The notes beneath the pieces were generated by a model, which did no database searches, was not told the origin of the DNA, and saw only the letters and a program-made list of their open reading frames with translations. From Membranipora membranacea (taxonomy: Eukaryota > Bryozoa > Gymnolaemata > Cheilostomatida > Membraniporidae): 64,000 nt of DNA. Below are positions 1 through 10,149 of this stretch, piece by piece. The stretch lies in NCBI GenBank assembly GCA_914767715.1, contig OU612066.1, positions 25,456,283 through 25,520,282 on the forward strand. The letters are read 5' to 3'. The position numbers were made by a program, and so were the translations under genes. Position 1 is the first letter of the stretch. Each line of letters starts with the position of its first letter.

Positions 1-2735
1 ATAGATAAGCCAGTTTTATCACTTCATACTGCAGCTGGCTGCTGAGGTTTCATGACTAGTAGGTGTTCATTCCCCTTTGAAGAATTTACGAATTTTTTAA
101 GTGCGTGCATCTGCCTTACATAAGTTACACAACTTCTTATCCCTTTTTTATTACGGTAAATTGTGGTTACTATAATAGGATTGTTATGGATTTTTTTTTG
201 TTTTCTAGAGAGATATACTTCGATGCATCTGTCAGGTGCATAGTATGTACTTGACAGTGGGATGTTTTGTCTGACATTGCAGAATAAGTGTAAAAAACAG
301 GGACATGATTCAGACCTTGCAATGCAAAATAACCAATAGTACATTGGAATTATCGGCTAACATGGTTCGGTCATGTTGCGAGGATGTCCATTGACATTTT
401 GTAATATCCAACTGCTTTCTTTGCAGAGGATTTCCTCACTTGTTACAACAACAAACTATTTGACCATACTGAGCTAAGGCCAAAGGGCGATGACCTGGCT
501 TTGGTTCATCTGATAACAAAATTAGCGACTGAGCAAATGAAAAAGTTAATGCTTGATTTTTCAGCTTCTACCCCTGTCTCTTTGGAAAGACAGTGGTGCC
601 CTTCTTTTGCAAACCCCCAAAGACCCGACTGACACCTGTAAACACACCTCTAACCTACATCCATACCTTACCTTAAACCCCAAACAACAACCATTCCATC
701 CCCAACAACAACCAACTCAAACCCTGACTGACCAACACTGGATTGTTAGCAGCCCTCTAATGAAGTGGTACAAGACACTTACAGATACAGTGTGGGAGGA
801 AAGTCTCTGTATTACTGGAGCTCTCTTCTTATAAATATGGAAATAACATTCTATTAGATCTTCGGTAGAGTTCACGGAACTCATGTTAAACCAGAACTGC
901 ATCCGCCTCTGTGTTTCTAAAAGAGAAAATGTGCAAAAAATTGAGATTCAAGGACCGCTAATCCAAAAAAATTAAGATTAAGATTTTAACACTTTGTTGG
1001 ACAAGCCGGATGTCCAAGATATGGGTTGGGTTGAGGCCTACTACAGCAAACTCTGTGCTGTGTACCCTTCATTTTAAAAATGATGGTGTTAATCGGATTT
1101 AGAGTTGGCAACGTCACGACCTTGAAATTCTCAAAGAAAATATAGTGTAAAAAGCACCAGCCTTTGCTTGTACGAAATTGAAAGATTTGGGTGCAAGTTT
1201 TGCCTTTTAGAGTGCAATTTATTTTGATAATGATTAAAACTTGGAAACAATAATAGCCACAGATAAAAGAACAAAACCGTTGCTTATGCAAACAAAAACA
1301 GATCACAAAATACTCAATATCAATTTTTAGGATCATAAGAATGGTCGTGATTTGTTCAGGGTCAGATAACAGTGCGTTTCCCAGGAGTTAGAGCAAACTT
1401 TGCTTCTAACACCTGAAAGGGGTCGTTTTACATTTTCAATTTGCATGCAAGCTGTATTTCAGCAATTATTCTTTTTATGCGCAATCTTATCAAACTTTTT
1501 AGTTACATTAAAATGATAAATTGTGCCTATTTTAAGACTAGTTTGATGCTAATTTTTTTTTAAATCAGCTGATGCAGCGACGGAATCACCTGTAACTTCA
1601 GGGTACTGTGCAATTTAATGAATATCACAAGTGAATTAAAATGCTAAAAATACTTGCATTGCACCCAATTAGACTTAATGACGATTATGTAATACGACCT
1701 TTCACAAAGGTGTGAACGATGCAATATCATTTGCATACTTTTTTTTTAATACAAAACTCGCTTTTAAGATTTAAAAGTTTGCCGAGTGCATCTATGGTTG
1801 GATTAAAAGCCAGGTAGGTTACCCACCTGCAGAGAAAATTGTCAATGAACAAAAGAATATTGCAATAGTTTGCAGCATTCTGGGATCAACCTATCGTTGT
1901 TAACGAAACGAAGAAATGGCTGAATCCTTGTAAAAGACCAAGCACCTCTAGGCCAAAACATTATCTTTGATGGCCTCGAACATTAATTCACTAATTTACC
2001 AAAAAGAATGTAATCAGCTAATCACTTTATCCCCACTCGCCTATCTCATTGTCCCTGGCACCACAGCTGCAGACTTGTGGGAGATGCAATAATGTATACA
2101 TATAATATATGACGTCTGCTATGGTAGTATCGCTTTTGATTTCACATTTTCCTGGTATTAGCCATGTGGTGTTGCACAGATTGTCCCACCATGGCCCGAT
2201 CCTTTATTGTGCAGGTGACAATTAAATGACTGGGATTAACGAAGATCATAATTTTTTTAATACCACAACATGACACATGCCTAGATAGTTATTGGTACTT
2301 TACGCACTTGATAACTAATAGGGTTATTATGCTACATGCAGCTAAATTATCAGACTATATACTGTGTGGTAGCAGACCAAATGCCATAATGCACCAGGTC
2401 ACTCTTAATAGTAATCTAATAATCGTTTATCATTTTATTGGTATTTTTGGAGTTCTTCAAGGTGTTGATGGGTATGGGTATGCATCTGGCAGTCCAGATG
2501 GTCAGGCTATTTGACATTTCTTGGGCTTGATAAAATACCTGACATGACAGAACAGCAGATGGAGACTGAGCAATAAATTTGTGAGAAGAAAAGATCAAAT
2601 ACCTAGTACCAGGCTAAGCTAGAAATCGACATAGCTTATGCAATGAGTCTTGGCTTATGGCATTCAAACTAAGTCTATTAAAAAAAAGATGATACAAGGG
2701 GAGACAACGACTGCAAACCAGTGTTATTCACTTAC
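1..2735. other. Non-coding, probable intron of the ligand gene at 2.7-3.1 kb
   Basis: No convincing exon was found on either strand. Open frames here are short, with AT-driven composition and no splice-flanked family match. Because the exon ending at 2736 is followed on the minus strand by a strong donor, this stretch is probably intron 1 of that gene, with later exons outside the window. Confidence 0.5.
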
Positions 2736-3087
2736 CGTAGTGATCTTCTAGACCTCTTATCATGTCCACCTCAAAGGGCGCCGATCTTTTTTCCTTTCCT
2801 GTTGATTTGTCTGCCAACAGATTGTACAGCTTATCCATAATATATGGGATTGTCTGCGTGCCAGGAGGTCCGGCCGATCCTGTAGATGGCTCGTTTGTCC
2901 TCAAAACATACTGCAATAAGTTTTGTTTGTAGGTTTCTACCTCCACCGGTAGAGAGCTTCCTTCCTCACCGAGAGATTCTACGCCCCATACCTGTGATTT
3001 GTTGTTGATGTTGCCCCCTCTTGCGTACGATTGTAAAACAGCACAGAGTGTCCACGTGAAAACAAAATGCGCCATGTTTAGCTCCAT
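2736..3087 (-). CDS. First coding exon of a probable TGF-beta-superfamily ligand (partial)
   Basis: About 117 residues are coded from the ATG at 3087 to a strong donor (G|GTAAGTG) at 2735. The N-terminus is a likely signal peptide: a second Met (MAHFVF) starts a hydrophobic stretch, followed by ARGG. The rest resembles the N-terminal prodomain of BMP/Vg1/nodal-type ligands: a helix like 'YKQNLLQYVL', then 'IPYIMDKLYNLLADKS' (compare the family pattern P-x-y-M-x-x-L-Y), a KEKR basic stretch, and 'VDMIRGLED' at the position of the usual 'aDtVRSF' segment. Family ligands commonly have an exon break in the prodomain. The cystine-knot mature domain is not in the window, so the assignment rests on prodomain resemblance, which diverges fast. 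Which of the two Met codons starts the protein is undecided. Confidence 0.5.
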
Positions 3088-4809
3088 TGCGACTCTGTGA
3101 TGATTGTCCCTTGTTGCTAAGTCAATAAATATTCAAAGATTGGCAGCAGTAGCTTTTTATGTATGTTTCCAGCCGATTTAGAAATGTTACCACTTATGTC
3201 TGGGAAATGTGACGCACTGTCCTGTTGTATAGTTATTCCCAAGAGATCCGAATCGCATTTAAACCTGGACTTCCAGGCTTCTCTGAGTGTGCAGCCCTGA
3301 CAAATATATTGACAGGGTCGAGAGCGTCAAAAAATAGAGCTTAGGAATTTGAAGAGGTCTCTTGATTAGTGTCCAGGCAAGAGAATTTGATCCTTAAGTC
3401 AATTAGATTCCGTCAAGTAAACTGTGAAGATTGTCCAACCCTGTCACACTCAGCTGTTGTGTCTCAAAGCTCCGCTCTCTTTTCGTATCACAGTGTAATG
3501 AATCAGGCTATTGTTCTATGATTTGTCAAACCTTAGATACTAGCAAGGCAAGAGTGTAAATGTGAGCTGCCGTGATTCAGTGTAGCCTTCAAGGAAGAGA
3601 TCGTCAAGCTATTCTGCTGTTCCCAGTGTTCAATCCAGTGCTTTTGTATGTCCGCATACATGAACAATCGGCACTAAAATGTTTGTCATCAATAAACTGG
3701 AAAACCAATTTCAACAGAATCGTACTAATTATTTACAATAGTCTTTATTGTACAAAAAATAATGAGATGCACCCTCAAAGCGGATTAAGACACCTGTCCA
3801 TCGAAGATCAAGCCTTCTGTAATACCTGAGCTCCGAGGGAACAAATAATACACCAGATTTCAATGGTGTAAACACTGTAAATAGCTTAGATCTTCAACTA
3901 TAAACCGGCCTATCAGGGGAGGCTATGAGCGAGAACCACAATGGTTGGCACAAGGCAGATGTTTGCACTGAGGTTTTTCACACTGGGCTGTTAATGACTT
4001 TTTAGACCAATCATCGCCTTTGTTTGGACATGAAAAATGAGCCTATTGGATTGCTATCCAAGGACGTAAACATTGAGATGTAATCTCATAAAAGCAGGCA
4101 CATGGGCAGAGCTCACAGCTGAAAGCTGCGCCCTATGCGCTAAATATTGGCAAACGCTTGCAGGTGCTCTATTCTGATATCAATCGTGATTACTATAGAG
4201 GCTGGCCATCTGCGTGTCATCGATGGCATTTCAAACTGATCACCTTTCGGGGTCTCTTAAAAACTACATGAAACAAAATCCTCAGTATTCACAGTGTGTG
4301 TTGTGAGAGCTCTGATGCCCAGCATTCGGGTATATTTCAGCTGAAAAAAGCATCAGTGAGCCACATAGGATACTAAATATTTGCCATTTGCAATAACCGG
4401 TATTTACCCATAGTCCAAATGTAGGATTTGAATTTGTTATGAAACTACCCATGCATTTAGGTCCTTTTTCGCATTCATGAGGAATGCAAAGGAATCTTGT
4501 ATCTGAGAAAGCGGTGCTGCGCTCCTGCCAGATGTGTATGGCGTCATTCAACTTAAAGTTACAACCATCAAATGAGGTATTAACTCATAAATGGTTAGAT
4601 GACTAATTATCTTTCACCGTGGCAAAGAATTATGGTTATAAATCAGGAAATAAAAGGATTTTTCACCATACTATGCACCTCACATCAGTCCGCTTATGCT
4701 TGGTTTATGCAATACAAAGATTGTAGGACATCTGGAGCAGAATCTAAGCACCATAACAACATGAGGACTAGAATAGATAGAAATTGTTTCAGCCCATATC
4801 CAAAACAAT
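3088..4809. other. Upstream region of the ligand-like exon; no gene seen
   Basis: This stretch lies 5' of the minus-strand start at 3087 and should hold its 5' UTR and promoter if transcription starts nearby. No convincing TATA box, further exon or repeat was recognised. Open frames at 3.6-3.8 and 4.3-4.55 kb have no splice support or family resemblance. Confidence 0.4.
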
Positions 4810-5250
4810 GTGGAAGTGTACAGAATGAGTCGACAGCACCCAGTGTCCCAGATGATTGAAGTAAGAAGATGGCGTTGCTTGGGGCACACTCTGAGAAGGC
4901 AGAGCTCAATCCCACACACTAGTTTGGGTTGGGCACCTGAAGGGAAAAGGAGACGTGGTAGGCCAAAGAAGATCTGGATAATGACAGCTCTTGATCAGTT
5001 GCTGACTTTTGGCATCAAGTCCCGGAGTGAAGCTGCAGAGATGGCGAAAGATCGGTCTAGATGGAGGGAGCAGGAGATGAATATACTGGAGCATTATTCC
5101 AGAAGGAATCCTGCAACCTAAGTGAAGCAGGTGAAGATATCCAAATCTGTGATACAGAATCTATGTATCACCAACTTTACAGGAGTGTTCATGTAAATAT
5201 GTATTGTATTGTCTCAGGAAGAGAAATAAAAATCTTTATGTGTTTATATG
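4810..5250 (+). mobile_element. 3' end of a non-LTR retrotransposon (LINE), ORF2 C-terminus
   Basis: A plus-strand frame ending at 5121 encodes the typical C-terminal tail of endonuclease/reverse-transcriptase ORF2 proteins. It has the 'RRWRCLGHTLRR' segment, then 'PEGKRRRGRPKKIW' (family pattern P-E-G-K-R-x-R-G-R-P-K-x-x-W), then 'EAAEMAKDRSRWRE'. The reverse-transcriptase palm is absent, so this is a strongly 5'-truncated, dead copy. About 130 nt of AT-rich 3' UTR follow, ending near an AATAAA-like stretch at 5225-5260. The exact 5' limit is uncertain. Confidence 0.8.
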
Positions 5251-5259
5251 TGTAATAAA

Positions 5260-7526
5260 GGGTAAAACTGTATTTTCTGCTGTTATCCCCACTTTCAAGG
5301 TACAAAACTTTGCATCTAAATTCTATCTAAATTCTATCTATACTATAGTCTAGTCCCAGTGTTAAAATTGGCAAATTAAAAATTTTTTCATGACTGTTTT
5401 AGACTTCTGACAATAGAATCAGAGAAACGCAGGCTTGTACCCTGCGACCTTAGACTTCTGTGCATATCAATGTTTAATTGATGCACTTGCCCACTTTTAC
5501 AGTTTTTGTTGGGGTTTTTGTAACAATTGCAATCATTTGCTCATTTCACAGATTGGGAACCTCAAAGTTCTTAATCCCGCTGCTCAACAATGCGCCTTTG
5601 ACTCGGCTATTGTTTGTTAATCAATAACCTCATGCTAAACGGATTGAAATTATTCATGTGTTTTTTTCTGACATCCCGTCAAAGAACCATTATGTAATAA
5701 CGACACCATACCACATGAACAGATGGTGAGTGATTATCTGTATTCTCTACACCAATCAACCTCTGTCCTGCCTCCATCTACCCCTCTCCACACCAGATGC
5801 CTGACCTGGAGTGCTAGTGCTAGCCTTTTGAGAAAAAATTTGGCACTTGAAGCTCTTAGCAAAAAACAAACATTGCAAGCTTGCAAAAATGAGATTATCT
5901 GAATCTAAATAAGGGATTACCAAGAAGATTTATCAAATAAAATATTTGGTGTTCTTTGCAAATGGCTTTTTTTTGCATTTGTATTTTTGCTGAGGTATCT
6001 TTTATACAACAGCCACCTGCTATGCCCTTATTCTTATCAACTCAACAAGTCAGATCTGGGTCTTAGTTCGAGGGACGAGGCATCCTCTTCTCTCATGTCG
6101 TACTACAATGTACTTGGTATCCAACGATGCAAACATATTTTTGGCTGTTTTGTAAACAAACATTTAAACAAATGGAACAATGCGCTACTGTCTATAGGGG
6201 GTCCGTTTAAGCTGTAGTACACAATGATAATAGACCCGTAGCTTTTTGACTTTGATGCCTTATTGATCTGAGGTGCTGACTTGGCGCTGACTTGGCTCGT
6301 ATCAGATTGTGGGTGGTAAGAATAATCGTTACGATTGTACTGGAGACAAAACCCACTTACCCCCAGTGATTTCTGGTCTCATTGATAATTTGGTCGAGTG
6401 CCCCAGTTTAAGACATCAGATTGTTGGTTGTCCTTGTAATGTTGAGTCTTTCCAAAATGTTGTGACCACCAGAAATTGATGCATGCAAAAAGTGTTGTGA
6501 ACATCTTAGGGCGTCCATATATAGAGGCATTCCAACATTTGCTATATTCTGGAGTTAAATTTTGAATTTTGAAACTGTGAGTGCACTGATACTAGATGGA
6601 TTTATTTCCAATTTCATTTTTCCTTTTCTTGTCACTGTCCTACTGACTAGTAGATGTGGAGGTAGGTGTAGATGCAAAAAGAATGTTAAACATCTTTCAC
6701 AATAATTTGTAAATGTACATGAATCGTTCCCAAATATTTAAATCCGTGAATTATTATTGTACACTTTTTTATTTTGGCAGACAATATCATTCTGGTAGAA
6801 TCTGAGTTTTGACTATTCTTAGCTGTGTGTTGCTAAATTGATTTTTTTATGAACATTCTTACCCTATATAGCGTATCCTTTTCTGGTTAATAAGGCCCAT
6901 TCATAAATACCGAACAACAAAATTTTCATGCAGTTTGGCAAAGATGAGAATAATGTTTTATTCAGTTCAAGCTGCCACAACTGGAACGGAAATATGTCTG
7001 ACCGACAAGTTTTTATACTTGGCTCAGAATTATAAGCAAATTCCCTAAGTGACTCCACAGGATATGCCATGCCTATGATTATATAATCATGGAATCTATG
7101 AATGATACATGAGATAGCCATCCATCCATGTGGGTGTGAAGCTAGGAGACAGCCAATTCTCGCTTATGGTTGTGGTAAAATTGGTTACTATTTACTGCTG
7201 GCAGCCTCATATAGTAAATATTTGGATGTTTGTGCTGGACCGCACTGCACCAGAGCAGTGGTGACATAACCTTGCTAACCTTAACTTGCATGTTTCTTTA
7301 AGATGCTGACAGTTAACCCCCAATGACTATTCAGCCAGTTTTTTGGTGACACTGCAGTACAAGCGTTGTAATGTACCATGATTTCCCGATAGTGTGTTTT
7401 TCTAGTGACCAAGAGTGAAGAGATAGATGTTTGCGAATGCATTTTGCAGTACAAAGGTCATGAAGGTGGCACACATGGATATCTCTTTTATAAGAATATA
7501 AATAAAAAACTTTCAATTGGGTTTAC
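5260..7526. other. No gene or clear repeat seen
   Basis: AT-rich sequence without splice-supported exons. The open frames at 5.99-6.2, 6.86-7.1 and 7.3-7.5 kb look like chance frames. Confidence 0.4.
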
Positions 7527-7575
7527 CCTAGATAACGTTTAATCCAAGTGCCTGCATTCCAGTTACTCCCTCCCA
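7527..7575. repeat. Half copy of the CCTGCATT palindromic MITE family
   Basis: This segment reads TTAATCC..GTGCCTGCATTCCAGT.ACTCCCTCC, matching the left arm of the palindromic element at 7874-7982 and the copy at 63.84-63.93 kb. No inverted right arm follows, so it is a solo arm or a truncated copy. Confidence 0.55.
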
Positions 7576-7873
7576 CCAGTTAACAACTTGAGCCTCTGTT
7601 CTTATGCTCATTTGAGTCCTCCAAGGTAAGACAACTTATATGTCTTTGCGGATTTACTAAGTTAACGAGCATGATATTCTTGACACCCGGCTGGCCTTTG
7701 TTTTAGGTCTGTGACATCGCTACCATGTTATATCATGAGGCCAGCTACACATATGATGCTGATGACAGATTTGGGTGAGAAGAGATTATGAGACTTTGTC
7801 ATACAATAGATATTGTTCTTAATTCTGTCTAACTGTGTTTTTATTTTACAAGAAAGTTTTGTCGAGGTGCGGT

Positions 7874-7982
7874 TAGAACAAGATTAATCCGATTGCCTGC
7901 ATCCCTGTTGCTCCCTTCGACTGGTCACGTCGTGACCAGTGGAAGGGAGCGACTCGGAATGCAGGCAAATGGGCCAAACTTA
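7874..7982. mobile_element. 109-bp palindromic MITE with 9-bp target duplication
   Basis: Left and right halves form a long hairpin centred near 7930: TTGCCTGCATCCC..TTGCTCCCTTC.ACTGGTCACG on the left, and the imperfect reverse complement CGTGACCAGTGGAAGGGAGC..GAATGCAGGCAA on the right. It is bracketed by the direct repeat AGGTGCGGT at 7865-7873 and 7983-7991, as expected for a target-site duplication. It has no coding capacity. Related copies occur near 7.53, 16.4-16.5 and 63.84 kb. A 9-bp duplication is unusual for common MITE superfamilies (hAT and Mutator give about 8-9 bp), so the superfamily is left open. Confidence 0.75.
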
Positions 7983-8180
7983 AGGTGCGGTCAGCATATT
8001 TACTATCATATATCTTCTGATGCAGTTTAGGCTATTGAACCATTCATCGTCCGGATTGTAAACATTCGAAATATCTTTCCCACCCCAATCCTAACTACAA
8101 CCCTACAATCTAAACATGCTCAGTTTTCGAGTGAAGTTAAAAGATTTGTCCTCATAAGCATCTCCTAGTGGTACATTTAT

Positions 8181-8530
8181 AATCTACTATGTTGTCTTTT
8201 TTGTCTAAATGTCCATTGATAGTAGTTGATACTCTAAAGTGATAGAGAAACACTAAGCTCATCAATGTGGTATGAGCATACCTGTATGTTCATACCAGAG
8301 ACTCTAGATATTATCTATAGTCTCTGTTCATACCGCATTGATGAACTTTAGTGTTTCTCTATCATACTTAGTCTAAATGCTCAGACTCCAAGGCGCAGGG
8401 AGTTACTTGCGCAAGTAGCTCCCTGCGCCTTGGAGTCTGAGCACTTAGACTATATCATACTAAATCGTATGAGTATAGTATAGGCTACTATCAATGGACA
8501 TTTAGACAAAAAAATCATTAATAGTAGATT
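8181..8530. mobile_element. About 350-bp MITE with roughly 45-bp TIRs and nested palindromes
   Basis: The ends are inverted repeats. The left end (8181-8225) has AATCTACTAT then TTGTCTAAATGTCCATTGAT; the right end (8485-8530) carries the reverse complement with a small diverged spacer. Two palindromes sit inside. The first (8241-8365) has arms TGATAGAGAAACACTAAGCT / AGTGTTTCTCTATCA around an inner CAGAGACT.TAGATA..TCTATAGTCTCTG hairpin. The second (8370-8451) is described separately. No protein is encoded. The nested structure suggests an element inserted within an element, or a multi-hairpin foldback transposon. Confidence 0.75.
8370..8451. repeat. 82-bp near-perfect palindrome, second copy at 54.94 kb
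   Basis: Arms start with AGTCTAAATGCTCAGACTCC and mirror to GGAGTCTGAGCACTTAGACT around the centre ACTTGCGCAAGT. A related copy lies at 54935-55008. Dispersed copies of a hairpin of fixed ends suggest an independent foldback element. Confidence 0.75.
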
Positions 8531-9640
8531 GAGCTAGGGGTGAACATGCCCCGTGTCAAAGAAAGACCGCAGTTTCCTACTTGGTTGATGTTGAAACTTT
8601 TGATGATGGTGCTTTACAAACATGGCTTGAGAATATGAATCATAACATCGTATTTATATTATGATCTTTTATGACAAAATATATTTGCTGATATTTACAA
8701 AATTAAAATTATTTCATCATAATAGAGTTGTGCCCCCATATTCAATCACAGGACAACTTCAAATAGAACACACAAAAATATAGAATATGGATAATTTAAT
8801 CATTTCATTGTACCAATTGAAAAGGATTGATTTGTTGGAAAAAAAACTTGCGATTTGGGTATATGACACCAGCTCATATGAGGAAACAACAGTAATGTTA
8901 TGTGAATAGGATTTAAGGTGTTGTAAGACATTTTTAAAAGCAACAATTTCCATCAAATGAAGCCGACAAAAAGATATGGCTACCGATATGGACTAGAAAA
9001 ATATAACTTAACACTTTTTTACGGCAATCTAATCTTTGCCCTGTTGAAACTTTAAAATCAATTTTAGTAAAAATAAAAAATACATTTGCCGCCCACAAAA
9101 ATAAACTTAGGTATTTCAGTTGAGTGCGCTAATAGAAAAATATTGAGCTTTGAGCAAAGAGCGTTCCATCATGAAATCGGTTCCCATTTTTAATAGTTTT
9201 AATTCTTGTAAAATAGAGGCTTCTTCAACTTGTACGATATGAATCAGTTTTTTTACACAGGAAAATACTTTGACAAATGATAATTATGTATATGGCACAA
9301 TAGAAAAATATAGGCATCATATTGGACAGCGCTGAATCATTTCATATATAGTTTTACCACACCTTGCAATAGACAGCCTGTGCTAATGACACTTTGTACT
9401 GCCTAAAATCAACCTTTATACCTTACAACATTATACCAATGTAGTCTATATGTATATTATTGGTAATAAATAGTAAATATGACTGGACATTTAGAATCCA
9501 GTCAAGACTTAGAGCCTGTTGTTGCGTTGCGCAATGGATATGCCTTTATAGAACATGCAGAGGTAGCCATCGAAATACCATTCTATAGGACCTAGCGAGT
9601 CACCATTTTTTAAAGAATTATTTTCCCGGTCCCTAAAGAA
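8531..9640. other. AT-rich, no gene seen
   Basis: Nothing recognisable; very AT-rich with short chance frames only. Confidence 0.4.
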
Positions 9641-9650
9641 AAATTCTTTT

Positions 9651-9856
9651 CCGTAGTTAGTTGTCTGTCTGTGCACTAAATATAGTTTTTTCCTCTCTCC
9701 GATAATCGCAGAATTCTTCTTCGTAGTAAGTTCTCTGTGCACTAAATAAAGTTTTTTTCCCTCCCTCCGATAAACTCAGAATTCTTCGCCGTAGTTAGTT
9801 GTCTGTCTGTGCACTAAATAAAGTTATTTTCCTCCCTCCGATAAGCTGAGAGTTCT
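9651..9856. repeat. Three-copy tandem repeat, unit about 68-70 bp
   Basis: Copies begin at 9651, about 9721 and 9789 with CGTAGTTAGTTGTCTGTCTG (or a shortened form), followed by TGCACTAAATA.AGTTTTTTCC, CTCCCTCCGATAA and CAGAATTCTTC. Copies are diverged by small indels. It lies just 3' of the terminal exon at 10.0-10.15 kb on the minus strand. Confidence 0.75.
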
Positions 9857-10008
9857 AACCAGTGCCTGGTCGAGTGCTTTGGCTGCGTGTAGTTGAGTAC
9901 AGGTTTGAGATCTGCTGTGAATCAGATGATGGATCGATATGCTTTCCAATAATTTACTACAAACTACAATACTTATTCTGTATAAGAAGTTGCTTTGCGG
10001 TAGCATCA

Positions 10009-10149
10009 TTACGATGTCGATGTGAGACATTGTAACGTGCCCACGTAACCGTTGTTAGTCCGAACTATCAGCCAATTTGGTTTGTTGTTGTCCAAATAAA
10101 ACTTTGCTCTTTCTTCTGGACCTTTTTGCGTACATATAGGATCTGGCAC
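10009..10149 (-). CDS. Candidate terminal exon of an unidentified protein
   Basis: A strong acceptor (polypyrimidine-rich, ATTCCAG|GTG) at 10150 opens a 46-codon frame ending in TAA at 10009. The peptide starts VPDPICTQKGPEERAKF and contains 'NWLIVRTNNGYVGTL'. That segment loosely recalls the C-terminal half of an SH3 fold (W-x-x-V-x-x-x-x-G-x-x-G), but it ends in QCLTSTS without the usual P-x-N-Y-V, so SH3 is only a guess. It may be the 3' exon of a gene including the exon at 14.47-14.67 kb. No intervening exon was identified. Confidence 0.4.
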   Translation of the reverse strand: MPDPICTQKGPEERAKFYLDNNKPNWLIVRTNNGYVGTLQCLTSTS

